This document shows positions 24,060 to 34,567 of a DNA stretch of 64,000 nt, piece by piece. Made by a program: the position numbers and the translations under genes. How positions within the stretch are numbered: the stretch's first letter is position 1; the number at the start of each line of letters is the position of its first letter. The stretch covers positions 12,448,836-12,512,835 of the forward strand of contig CM046353.1 in the NCBI GenBank assembly GCA_025403435.1, read 5' to 3'. The notes under the pieces are model-generated. The model ran no database searches, had not been told where the DNA came from, and saw only the letters and a list, made by a program, of their open reading frames with translations. This DNA comes from Artocarpus heterophyllus. Its lineage: Eukaryota; Streptophyta; Magnoliopsida; Rosales; Moraceae.

Positions 24060-25790
24060 GAGGCATAAGTCTGGCTCATGCCTTATAGTATAGCCCAAGG
24101 TAAGGTATATGGACCCAAGCTACAAGGCGGGATCCTCCAAGTGAGTTTTGATTTGGAAGGCTAAAAAACATGAATGGGCCCATTTATTTTCTTTTAATTA
24201 GACTTTTGGCCCACTTGGGAGCCCTTAAGTTTAGTTGGAATTAAAATAAATAGGTATAGAGGAAGTTAGAATAAAATGGAGCACAAAACCTGCTTAGAAG
24301 CCTAGGCCCAAACTAAGAAAAAGCTCATTTTTGGCCCATCCGACATGGCAATACACCTGTTGTGCCAGCTCATCCATCACCTTAGCTCACCTGCCATGCC
24401 AGCTTTGCTAACTCACCTGTGGGAGTCCTGCTAAAAGGGCATGTGACTTCTGCAGTCAAAAGACAAACTCCCCTTAATCAAGGGCGGGTTAGAGGGAGAC
24501 CCAATTCCTATGTCTGAAACTTTGCTCAAAATGGCAAGACAAACCTCCTGCCATATGGACACCCTCGTGGCAGTTCACCTAAAATAGCATGCCTAAGTCG
24601 GTTGGCCATTAATACTCTTGATGCGCTCAGACCTATGCTGAAAGACCGAGTTTGAATTTGGAGAAAAAATTGCCTGCAGTGGGCTGTTGCCACAAATGGT
24701 TGCTCCTGTAGAACCAGACCTGGAACCTTTTCGCAAGCAAGTGCTTGAAGTAAAGGAAGGCCAACTAAATTAGATATCCATTTTTCTCTATAAATATCCT
24801 CCCAAACACCCTTGAGGGGAGGCCATATACTCAAACAAAAAAAAAAAAAAAAGAGAGAGAGAGAAAGAGCTTCTAGAACCTCCATAGTCATAACAATCAC
24901 TAGCTTCACCATCATCATTTTAACCTTGAAACCTCCATAACCACCATGGCTACCATTTCACTTAAGCTCACAAACATTATAAACCACCTTTAAACTATCA
25001 TCTAATCACCTCAAAACACCAACATACTCCATCTACAACCTCATAACCATTTAAGAAGAGCGTTACCCAGGTCTAAGCTTACCACCCTAACTTGCCGAAA
25101 AGTTCCAAACTTCATTTTTTTCCGGCAAGCATCAAGAACATTTAAGACACTCACCCAATCCCATTGGAACCCGATAGCATCACTAAATCACTTTAATACT
25201 TTTTACGTTCCAAATAACCCCATGTAGGAGAAGGACATTAACTACCATTAATGGATAGCCTTTTTTTCTCTCTCTAAAACTTCTCTCTAAGCCTTAAACT
25301 ACCCCACCCATCACAACTATCTTCCTGTGGGACTGCTTCTCTCGTGGGACCAACAAACTATAATATTTCATCAAGCATGCTATATTTCTAACAAATTGAA
25401 ATACCACCACCACCACCACCACCAAGTACATAGGAAATTCCTCCATAGACATTCATGTTTCTATTCTATGCCAAGCACACGCTTGGAGGCCCCTTTAGCA
25501 AAGTTATCATCTCTAACAGGTTCAAAATAGTAATGGATCTCACCCTTAGACTTGACCGCCCTCGTGGCTTCCTGGGTTTAGCCAAAACCCAGCTAGGGCC
25601 ACTGTAAAACGAGCCTAAAATAGCCAATTTTGGCCACTCACATAGCCAAAACGGCCACCGCGGACTCAATCAACTTTAGCACTTGTCGTATAGCCATCTT
25701 AGCTCCTGTCAAGCAGTACTTGAGCCAATAAAAAGAAGCCACAAAAGCTGTACCCCTTATATGTAAAGGCCCAAGGCAAAAGAGCTCCAA
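24060..25790. repeat. Possible LTR-like dispersed repeat
   Basis: A non-coding stretch richer in G+C than its surroundings, with closely spaced words of the type CTCACCTG and GCCAGCT near 24350-24420. Frames are short. It also contains a (CAC)n run near 25403-25423. The composition resembles a retroelement LTR, but I found neither matching ends nor a target duplication, and no second copy in the window. Confidence 0.25.
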
Positions 25791-25846
25791 TAATAATTAA
25801 TGAGATTGGATTATTATCATTTCACATCATCAATTGAAGAAGAAAT

Positions 25847-26261
25847 GGTAACTTGGACTTTTAATAAATTACCAATTTCTAATAAAGAGGTAGTTTTAAT
25901 AAGTAGTTTTGTTGAAGATGAATTTTTAATAAATTGGGGCATGTGGAGGTATTTGTGTTTTTTTTTTCTTTGTTTTATATGACTTAAATAATTAATTATT
26001 TTATAAAGCGGCAAAAAAGTTTGGAGAACTTGGACTTTTAATAATGGTAACTTTTTTGCAGGCAAATAATTTTTAATAATGGTAACTTGGACTTTTAATA
26101 AATTACTAATTTTTAATAAAGATGTAGTTTTAATAAGTAGTTTGTTGAAGGTGAATTTTTAATAAATTGGGGCATGTGGAGGTATTTGTGTTTTTTTCTC
26201 TTTATTTTATATCACTTAAATAATTAATTATTTTATAAAGCGGCAAAAAAGTTTAGAGAAC
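25847..26261. repeat. Direct duplication of about 182 bp at 234-bp spacing
   Basis: Copy 1 (25847-26029) and copy 2 (26081-26261) share GGTAACTTGGACTTTTAATA at the start and TTATAAAGCGGCAAAAAAGT near the end, including GGGGCATGTGGAGGTATTTG inside. The 51-bp spacer repeats parts of the unit. Non-coding. Confidence 0.9.
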
Positions 26262-27170
26262 ACAACTCTAAAAAGTTAAAGTGATGTCATACTTAAAAGT
26301 AAGTAAAATATTCTAGTTAAAATTCTTTTTTTTGCTTGATGGGTTAACTTAATACGTTGTTTAGCAATTGCTTTTACAGTTTTTTTTTCTTATAATTTTA
26401 TTTTAAAAAACTAATAAAAATATATGTTATTTATGTTTTATGTATAGTGAATCAATTACAAGATATTTTTCATTTCAAAATTATAGGAAAAATGAATTTT
26501 TAATTGCTTTAGTTCAACTAGAAATTAAAAAATGAGATAAAAATATAACCAAACTTACATTAAAAAATGTGTGATTTGGAGGAAAGTAATAGAACATTAT
26601 CAATAATTTTAGTGGTTTTTTTTTTTTCTACTAAAGGAGTTTTTCAACTTAACAAAGATTAATAAAAATTTTAATTGATTAATTTGGAAGAGAAAATTAC
26701 ATGCTATGCCACACTTTTAAAAAATGTGTTTATTCATATCACACTTAAAATATTATAGCAAAATTCCATTCATCTTAAATTTTTAAGTTATATCACACTT
26801 AAACATGTGTGGTATTTATATAAAATAAGTTTCAATAGATGGTATATATCAAAATTCTGTTTGTCAAAAAGGGCTCCTTAAAAATTTTCCTCAGGGCGAT
26901 AAAATTGCTTGAGCCAGCCCTGATTCAAAACATTAGTACGTTTGGTTTTATGGTTTTGAAATGAAGTAGTTTGAAATTTTTTTGTTTAACATGAAAAGTT
27001 TAAAAAGTGTGGTTTGAAACTATAATACGAATTCACATTTGGATGTTGATTTATTTGGATTTGAAAATGGAATTAAATCTAAAATTGTGTCTAACATAAA
27101 ACTCCTGTTGGAAAAAGGTTTAAAATTTGGGTCCAAAAAACTATTCATGTGAGTTTGGATGTCTTGAAAT
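26262..27170. other. A+T-rich intergenic DNA
   Basis: No gene supported. CACACTTAAA-type words recur around 26700-26820, suggesting a degraded small repeat. Confidence 0.45.
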
Positions 27171-27178
27171 TGAGGGCG

Positions 27179-28318
27179 TAGGGGTGAACAAAAAATCCAA
27201 TAATCCTACAAATCCGATATGACCTATCCAATGAAATCTAAGATAATTGGAATCTGAAAAATCTGAATTAGAATTTTCGTTAACCCATTCAATCTGGTTT
27301 TTCATTAGATGAGTTTGAGTTGAGTTTTTCAAAATTCGAGATAATCTGAGCCCACCCAATGTAAATATATATATATATGTAAAAGATTTATTATATATTT
27401 AATATTGTAATTTCAATAAAATCTTATACTTGAAAAAAAAAACTTTTATTTTCTTAAAAAAATAGCAGTATAGCTTTTCTTTGGTTTCAAATTTTTAATT
27501 TTTTACCTTTTAGTTTCAAGTTTCTAATACACACTATACTACACAATCCCTTAAAAAGAATAAAAAATAAAAAAGACTTCACTACTTTCCATCCAGTATA
27601 AATACCTGACACTCTTTTTGTATTTCATTCACAACCCTACTTATCTAACTATCCATTTTTTCACTTCAAACTCCAAAAAAAAACCTTTTCTCTTGTTTCG
27701 TTCTATCGCTGCCAACCTCCACATCCATGCTTTTCTTTCATATGATCTTTTTCTCGCTAGTATCGTCAGTCCTTGGTTATTTGCTTTCTTAGTTTTTATT
27801 ATGTTTTATTTATTAAGTATGACTTATATATTTGACCTTTATTAAATATCTATATGTACTGAATTTTAGTTTTTTCTTCATATATTTCTTATTTCGATAA
27901 ATTGTTAGTTTGAATTTTTTCTTTTTTATGATGCTCAATCTAATCAACCCATCCAAACCACCTGAACTTTAATTGGGTGGGTTGCTTTTAAAGTTTGAGT
28001 TCATTCCATGGATTAGATTTAAAATCAATCCACCAGAACTTTGACTGGGTGTGTTAAAAAATCCCATAAACTTCTAGAACCTATTTCTTAGTTCAAGATC
28101 CCTCTTACTAACTGGAATCAAAGAATTAGTAGATCTATTCCGCCCCCAATAGTCCTACCCGAAAACGATAAATACTAGGCGCTGTGCGTATCGACCCATG
28201 CAGTACTGTAACTGACGCGTTAAGTATCCCATCTGGGTAGTACGTTCACAAGAATCAAACTCAAAGGAATTGATGAGGGCCCGCACAATCTACCCAACCC
28301 ACTCGATGTTCAACCCTA
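27179..28318. mobile_element. Non-autonomous hAT-like element carrying plastid rRNA sequence
   Basis: The left end reads TAGGGGTGAACA (27179-27190) and the right end in complement reads TAGGGTTGAACA (28307-28318), matching at 11 of 12 positions. Ends of the TAGGGGTG type are known from plant hAT elements. The flanking octamers TGAGGGCG (27171-27178) and CGAGGGGG (28319-28326) agree at 6 of 8 positions, compatible with an old 8-bp hAT target duplication. No transposase frame is present. A fragment of plastid 16S rRNA lies near the right end. The short TIR leaves some doubt. Confidence 0.5.
28146..28288 (+). pseudogene. rrn16: Fragment of plastid 16S rRNA (NUPT)
   Basis: The segment follows plastid 16S rRNA from the AGTAGTCC region through ATACTAGGCGCTGTGCG, ACGCGTTAAGTATCCC and AACTCAAAGGAATTGA to GGGCCCGCACAA. 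The TACTAGGCGCTGTGCGTATC part is characteristic of plastids, and the mitochondrial 18S sequence differs there. Most differences from the functional sequence I know are C-to-T or G-to-A, as expected for an old methylated nuclear copy. Similarity to the 5' side (28112-28145) is weaker. This is a non-functional nuclear insert of plastid DNA. Confidence 0.85.
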
Positions 28319-28601
28319 CGAGGGGGATAAAATTTGAATCCACCATACTTTTTGTCTTAGCCAGTCATTTTAATGTTTGAGAATCGGTTGAGTGTTTTTG
28401 CCTCCAAACATTTGTTCAACCTAATACTTAGGTTCAAAATTAGTGAAACAACCAAATAAACACACCTTTGATCTGTTTTGGTGTCTTCTAAAATAGTTTT
28501 GTGGAACACTTGTTGTAGTTAAAGAATTGTTTTACAGAACACGAATATATATTTATGGTGTCTTGAAAAGGTGTAATTTGGATGAATGTCTCTCCTTCAT
28601 T

Positions 28602-28649
28602 GAAAAAAAAAAAAAAAAAACTGGGGTGGGGGGGGGGGGGGGGGGGGGG
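28602..28649. repeat. Poly-A followed by a 22-base poly-G run
   Basis: About 18 A residues are followed by CTGGGGT and then 22 consecutive G residues (28628-28649). The LARD-type retrotransposon inserted at its right edge; the duplicated target is GGGGT. Confidence 0.9.
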
Positions 28650-28650
28650 T

Positions 28651-31012
28651 TGTGACACCCGTTATTCTTCTAACGGGTATTGAGGTAATTAAATTAATTT
28701 TTAATGTATAAAAAAAAAATTGCTTCATTTAAATTTATTTTATAATATTTATTTTTATCTATTTTTAAATTTTCTAAAATTCTCCTATATTTATTTAGTA
28801 TGATTACTAAAAAGCCTTAGAACTTCTAATAAATCTCAAAAATGTCATATTGGCATTATGTGTGTTAAAGTCTTTAGATGAGACATAAGGATATCTTTTC
28901 CAACTACTCTTGACCCTCATTTTCTTTATTTCCTCCGTGACATGCTTCAACATGTCTCCTCTATAATTGTTTCTATCACTTCTCTTCAAAGACTTCATCT
29001 TTTCTTCCTTTCTCTTCCACGGTTCCCACACTCTTCTTCTCATTTCTTTGCTGAAGCAAAATACTTAGAGAACTTCTTCAAGGCAGCCATAAAAATCAGC
29101 CACCATCACCTCCATTTGAGCAAGAATTTCAGTCATACCGAAGTAAAGGAACCTGTTTTGAAGCCATTTCAAGCTTCCAACTAACCATAATCCGAGGTTA
29201 GAATCTTATGAACAAATTTAGTCTTTCATTTATAAATTTTCTTTTATACTAAAGGATTATTCAAATTTGCGTTCTTAAACCTAAGTATATGTTTGTTGCT
29301 ATTTTGGAGCATATGTATGAAGTCTAAGTGTATATGCCCTAGACAGAAAATTTATATTGTTAAACTTTGTAATACCTCTATGGGCAGTGGTTATTTCTTG
29401 AAATTCTAAGATTAAATTAAAATGAATTTTATGAATTGGTTTGCATATTTGAAAAGTAGCATCCTAGGCTTTCTAACGAGCTATCATAAACCTAAATCGG
29501 AGTTGTATTTTATTTTCTAAGAATTATTCAATTTTTGTATTGGAAACTAGTAAATCTGCCAGTTTGTTATGGTATACCAGCTGCTAACCTGAACCAAGAA
29601 CCCATCTTTGCTCACCACCTAATTCTTTAATGTCTTGCAACCTTTCCAATATTATCCTAAGTGATTGATGAATCTTATTAGGGACTAAAACATATAGATT
29701 ACTTGTTCACATTTTATATTGTGTTAAGACAAAAATTGTTTACTGTGGTATTCAAAAGAGATTTATATAAAAGCTTTAATGGCATACTAGTAAGATAGGT
29801 TTACACATGATTTATTTATGAATGTAGTTGTATGTTGTGCTTTAGTTTTAATTGTCCTTATGCACGCCTTAGGATCAAGGGAGTATGGAGCTAACGTTAA
29901 CTGATTCCAGGATTAAAAGATTGTTGATAAGCTTGAAAGGTAGGGATTCTATTACTCATCTTTTGTGAGGTTTTTATAGAATTAAAATTGATTGTTTTGC
30001 CGCAATATATCTATATCTATGTTGAACTGATATTATATGAGTATCACATATGAAACTATGACATGGACTCGTCTTGTATTGTACGGCGAGGAACATAATG
30101 AATTGACACATGTTATAAATTGAGAAGCATGGTTAGGAAAACTGACTATATTTATAATGATTTAATATAGAGAAATGGTGAGACATGAAGAGGGCGACGG
30201 TTACGTCCTTGGGCATGAATACCCTAAAAGGTAAAATAGGGGGAAGGCGATGACGCTTCCTTGGGTTGAAAGTCCCAGAACACACTGTACAGGAATCGAT
30301 TTGGTGAGGACTCGGGGCTTGATGTCCCCTCACCGGAACACCCTTGGAATGTTTATAGGGTGATCAAGTGCGCCCATTTGGGTTTCGATGAGTTGAGTGA
30401 TACTCAATTTAACATGGATACCTAGGAACAATGATGATTGGTAATATTTGTATAAATGTGTAATTATGACACTTGGTAATGATTAACTACGGTATCCATA
30501 AGATGTGATCATAATAAACCTCATAATCTGGAATATGATGTGACTTACTAACCATGCAGATTTTAATGTGGTAATGATAAAAACCTAAAGGTGAGTAATG
30601 GCTTTCTCTACTGAGCATAGTGTTGCTCATTCCCTTATGTTTATATCTTTTCAGGACTCACTAAGTGTGAGGTGGCTACGAGAAATATAGTTGAGGAAGT
30701 GATGTAACTATATTACATTGGGACTGCTTCAATCGTTGAGAATGTTCTTCATGATAATGTAAGCATCAATTGTTACTTTCTGTGACTGTATTATAATGTG
30801 TTGAGGGTTAAAATGATGATGACAACAGTTTATATTATTAAATTTAAGGTGCTACATTAAACTGTGGTTTATTTGTCGTTTATATTTTTATTTTTGAGTT
30901 GAGAGTTTTCATTTAAGTCCCGGGTAAATTTTATTTTTAAGGTTTTACTTTTATTATTTATTTTTTATTTTATCTCATTAAAAACTGTTAACCCCCATAT
31001 AGGGGCGTTACA
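28651..31012 (+). repeat. 5' LTR of the LARD-type element
   Basis: 2362 bp, starting TGTGACACCC and ending GTTACA. It contains only short chance frames, each duplicated exactly in the 3' LTR. The transcription start and poly-A site must lie within it but I cannot place them. Confidence 0.96.
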
Positions 31013-31019
31013 GAATTTT

Positions 31020-31032
31020 TGGTATCAGAGCC
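31020..31032 (+). promoter_or_regulatory. Primer binding site, initiator methionine tRNA
   Basis: TGGTATCAGAGCC, seven bases after the 5' LTR, is complementary to the 3' end of plant initiator-Met tRNA, the commonest primer of plant LTR retrotransposons. The following bases (TAGGTTCGG) continue the match imperfectly. Confidence 0.93.
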
Positions 31033-31039
31033 TAGGTTC

Positions 31040-32220
31040 GGTTAACCTAGGGAGTGTAGCACCACTTTAAAAAAATATATTTTTGAGATGGTTTTGAAGC
31101 TGAATTTTCATTGTCATCATCAAAATGAACCTTCACATTGATTTATACTGTCTAGAAGGATGTAACATGGAAATGCCATAGAATGAAAATATTAATAGTT
31201 ATATGAGTACAATAATTATATAGAAGGAAAGTATTAATAGTTATAAGAGAATGATAATTATATGGAATGAGTTTATAAGTAGAATGCTTATGAGAGATTC
31301 GTATAATATTTGGATCTATAAGCATATTTAATTCGTATAAACGATGAGAAATTCGTGTAGATACGAGGATTTAAAAGCCTTTTGTCTCGTGAAAAACAAT
31401 AAGAAATATAAGGCTTGATTTATTGATTTTAAAGTTTGGCATAGATATGCCAAATTTTTCGTAATTGATTCAAACCTAAGTAATGATTATGTGTGGATTC
31501 GATGGAGCACATAAGTGTCAATGTCTTTTCTTAAAAGTTCTATATATTTGAGGAATATGATATAAGTTGGGAATCATGGTATTGAATCTTGAGAGAGATA
31601 AATGTTAGACTTTTGGTCTGTTGAGACTGTGTAAAGTCTAGAATGCATGAATCTCAAAATTGGAATATTTTGTTACGTACATTGTATTTAAGTGTATCAG
31701 TGAATCTTTTGGTTACCTAAGGTTTTGTTATATGAGGAAATTATATATTGTATGAGTAGAATTGTGGGGATTGTAGATGTTCTTAAGTAGTAACATCTAG
31801 TGTCTTTGTTCGTTGATATGGTCTACGTTGAAAGACGTAAATCGTATTGATTTCAAGGTTAGTCGCATTCTAAACCCTTGGTAGTAATGATGATGAATCC
31901 ATTGATAGATGTTAAGTATTATCAATAACATATGGGTGTATGCATTGTTCAATAAGGTTTTGATTAAAACAAAATTATTTGAGTTGCTGGATCATTCAGG
32001 AAGATCCTTGTTGTCGTTAAATTAGATTTGTTGTTTATAGTTAACTTTATCTATAGTGGGCTTTGAATTGGGTTTAAGATTCATACGAATTGGTTTTCAA
32101 TTTTATGTTTGTTATTTAACTCGTTCCAAATGTGTTAAGGCCCGAAACAACCTGACCATTTTCAACTAAGAACATTTGGGCCTAGTTCAAATCCTAAATC
32201 AGTTTGATTCACACTGTCTC
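31040..32220 (+). other. Non-coding leader of the LARD-type element
   Basis: About 1.2 kb of A+T-rich sequence with no frame of note, where gag would lie in an autonomous relative. No remnant of Gag or Pol could be recognised. It may hold packaging signals, but none can be identified by eye. Confidence 0.6.
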
Positions 32221-32223
32221 TCC

Positions 32224-32276
32224 CACGTGATCTTTATACGTGTCATATACAGTGGTTTAATCATTGTTTATATATA
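32224..32276 (+). promoter_or_regulatory. Promoter-like G-box and TATA arrangement before the first internal ORF
   Basis: A CACGTG G-box (32224-32229) is followed 40 bp later by TATATATA (32269-32276), about 195 bp upstream of the ATG at 32471. The intervening leader is pyrimidine-rich (many TTCT and TCTCT words), like a plant 5' UTR. This would allow transcription independent of the LTR. It is inferred from motif spacing only. Confidence 0.4.
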
Positions 32277-32470
32277 CGTTTACTGTGCATAAGAGTTTAT
32301 TTCTCCGAGTTCACTTTTTCTCTCTTAATTTGTTATTTTCTCTTTAAATCGCAAATCCTCTTCTTTTTCATTAAAAATTCTTCTTTTCCTCCAAAAGAAG
32401 AAGGAATTCTAGGATTCTGCAATTTACTATCTTAATTTTTCCTTTCTATTTACTCTTCTTTCATCTCATC

Positions 32471-32992
32471 ATGGACCCAAAGTACCAACATCTGAAAAAG
32501 TATTTCCCATCACTCTCCCAAAAGATTCTCAGAAAGAAATACAAGGCTAGAATTACTCGGTTGTGGATTCTTATGCGTTTTGGTATCCCTTGTGATGTGA
32601 GAATGTTAATAGAGGGGAAAATCCGTCCGAGTGACTTTAGTCAAGATGTCGGTTTACCAGGAACAGGTACCAGTCGTAGTGCAATGAAAAGAAGAGCTCG
32701 TGCCATCGTGGTCACTTGTAACAAATGTGGAAGACAAAATTGTAACGGTAAATGTACTTCACCTGGTTATATGTCTACGAATAGAGAGGATAAAATAAGG
32801 TTTTGTAGGGATGGACTTTCAAAGGAGAACTTGGATAGCATCCATCCTCCTCTTCACGGTCACCCTAGTGGATATGTTCAAGGAGCTATTTTTAAACTCT
32901 GGCCTAAATTTTATACAGAAAGACAACGCCTCAGGAATATGGTATTTCTAGATCCTGTTTGTCAAGCCATAAGAAAACTGGATGGGGAATAA
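32471..32992 (+). CDS. Unknown 173-residue basic protein with a Cys4 motif, inside the LARD-type element
   Basis: An intact ATG frame in the sense orientation of the element. The N-terminus is rich in Lys and Arg (KKYFPSLSQKILRKKYKARI), and a second basic run (KRRARAIV, 73-80) precedes CNKCGRQNCNGKC at 83-95. The spacing C-x2-C-x4-C-x3-C resembles a retroviral zinc knuckle with Cys in place of His. A Trp- and Arg-rich C-terminus follows (LWPKFYTERQRLRNM). No signal peptide or membrane segment is seen. I do not recognise the family. It could be a captured host gene, an element-specific nucleic-acid-binding protein, or a much altered Gag relic. That it is open over 522 bp in such A+T-rich DNA, with ordered composition, argues that it is or recently was translated. 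Confidence 0.65.
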   Translation: MDPKYQHLKKYFPSLSQKILRKKYKARITRLWILMRFGIPCDVRMLIEGKIRPSDFSQDVGLPGTGTSRSAMKRRARAIVVTCNKCGRQNCNGKCTSPGYMSTNREDKIRFCRDGLSKENLDSIHPPLHGHPSGYVQGAIFKLWPKFYTERQRLRNMVFLDPVCQAIRKLDGE

Positions 32993-33634
32993 GTCATCGC
33001 TCTATAAAGGTTATTTAGTCTTTACTTATTTGAAGCAGTTTTAGCTGATGTTCAACAGTTTGTGTTTTTCTTTTACTCAGAATATTTGCTTTTGTGTTTG
33101 AAATAATTGTGATTATTAGATTGATACAGTAAGTGTTAATATCTTATTTAATTTATGATTTTCTTAAATATATATATAATAAAATATATTATCTTATCAG
33201 ACACGTCACATACGGTACAGTAATATGTTTGAATTTTGAAAAGCTTATCTAGATATTTCAAGATTGTGTCTCAAATTTCAAAAGTTCTACAGTATTTGTC
33301 GTTTATATTAAATTTCTAGACTTGGTGTATATTTGTCAAAAAGTCTACAGTTGTGTCATGAGGGTCTTTTGTCGAATTGTTCTCAATTGTCAAAAGTTAT
33401 ACAATTAGAGTCTAATCTTTTTCAAAAAGTGAATCAGATTTTCTATAAACTATCAATCACCTTATCTTACTTTCTTATCCGCACAAGATTTTGTTTAAAT
33501 CTTTGGATTACCTTTTCATTACCTACTTGTCTATCTCTTTAGCCCTTTTTGTATATTTCTCATCTTTAAAAACTCATGTAGAACCCGAAGTCTAAGTGGA
33601 GCAGACATTAAGCAACCACTTCTATAAACCAAAT

Positions 33635-34285
33635 ATGTCTACCTCCCAGTCCACGAAGAAAATAAAGAATGTCTGTGTCTTTTGTGGTTCCAGCCTTGGA
33701 AAAGATAAAGCTTATTTAGAAGCTGCAAATCACTTAGGGCAAGTCCTAGCACACAAGAAGATTAACATAATCTATGGGGGTGGTAGTATAAAAATGATGG
33801 TAAATATGGCACTAGCAGCTAGGTCTAGTGACGCTACTGATGTAAGAATTTGGCCTCATATTCCAGTTGAAGGAAACCTTTGTAAGGAAGCCATAGGTAA
33901 GGGAGAAGGAGTCAGGAGTATCCCTAAAAATTTTAAAGACATAATCTATAATTCTGATGCTTTTATAGCATTACCTGGTGGTCTAGGTACTCTTGAGGAA
34001 ATATTTATAGTTGCTTGTGGGCAATTGTTGGGCTTTTATTCCAAACCTTTGGGACTGCTGAACGTAAAGGGTTTTTATGACGGTCTTTTGAAATTTCTAG
34101 ATTACGCTGTGGAAGAAAACATCACTACAGAATCGGAGAGACAAATCTTTGTCACTGCTTCAACAGCTGAGGAATTGATAGATAAAATGCAAATCATACA
34201 TCCAGAATCCGACACTGCAACATCCAAGCTTGAATGGGAAAGGGAAAGCCGGGAGCGGCCAATTGATTTGAATCTCCATCTGTAA
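33635..34285 (+). CDS. LOG-like protein (cytokinin riboside 5'-monophosphate phosphoribohydrolase family), captured and probably altered in function
   Basis: 216 residues from the first ATG; the frame is open further upstream but without an ATG. LOG enzymes release active cytokinin bases from their nucleotides. Family features: VCVFCGSS (13-20), IIYGGGSI (45-52), SDAFIALPGGLGTLEE (107-122), KPLGLLNV (137-144) and the length, which is normal for LOG. Deviations: KMMV where GLMG is usual; IWPHIP where GVIPK is usual; and SIPKNFKDI where the family has the conserved HxRKxxM segment with its catalytic Arg. Loss of that segment suggests enzymatic activity is lost or changed. Plant LOG genes usually have several introns; this copy has none, which fits capture through RNA. 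It lies in sense orientation between the LTRs, 642 bp after the first ORF. The C-terminus (ERPIDLNLHL) is unlike LOGs I know and resembles an EAR motif (LxLxL). Confidence 0.88.
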   Translation: MSTSQSTKKIKNVCVFCGSSLGKDKAYLEAANHLGQVLAHKKINIIYGGGSIKMMVNMALAARSSDATDVRIWPHIPVEGNLCKEAIGKGEGVRSIPKNFKDIIYNSDAFIALPGGLGTLEEIFIVACGQLLGFYSKPLGLLNVKGFYDGLLKFLDYAVEENITTESERQIFVTASTAEELIDKMQIIHPESDTATSKLEWERESRERPIDLNLHL

Positions 34286-34420
34286 TCTTTTTGTTTTATC
34301 TTTGGCATGTAGGCATGTGTGTCCGTATTTCGTGTGTGACGAATAACCGTTTGCCTTGTATTCTGTGTTTCTTGTGGTACGTTGTTGTTCAATCTTTTAG
34401 ATTCATTGAGCCTAATGCCG

Positions 34421-34567
34421 GGATGGCTGGATACGGAGTACTTGATGCTCTCGAAACGCATCCTTCTTAAGGTCCGATCTTTTGTTTATCGATGTTTTTG
34501 TATCCTCTAAGCATGCATGATATGGATAGCTGGTATACGGAGTGCCTTGTACTCTCGAAACGTATCC
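34421..34567 (+). repeat. Two copies of a 43-44 bp hairpin-forming unit
   Basis: Units at 34421-34463 and 34524-34567 (spacing 103 bp) share GGAT-GCTGG, ATACGGAGT, CTCTCGAAACG and ATCC. In each, GGATACG or TATACG near the start can pair with CGCATCC or CGTATCC at the end. They lie in the element's 3' non-coding region between the LOG-like ORF and the purine tract. Confidence 0.75.

Noticed and set aside
24526..24918. 130-residue minus-strand frame
   Set aside because: It has an odd composition with a poly-Phe tract and lies in probable LTR-like repeat. No domain recognised.
28807..29184. Small frames on both strands (78 and 80 residues), repeated exactly at 35395-35772
   Set aside because: They lie inside the two LTRs, overlap each other on opposite strands and have low-complexity composition. 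The duplication reflects LTR identity, not conservation.
30133..30333. 66-residue minus-strand frame with CTVCSGTF, repeated at 36721-36921
   Set aside because: It is in the LTR, antisense to the element, short, and unlike any known domain.
33596..33634. Upstream extension of the LOG-like frame by 13 codons
   Set aside because: It begins with GTG, which is not a normal plant start. The first ATG is at 33635 and gives the usual family length.
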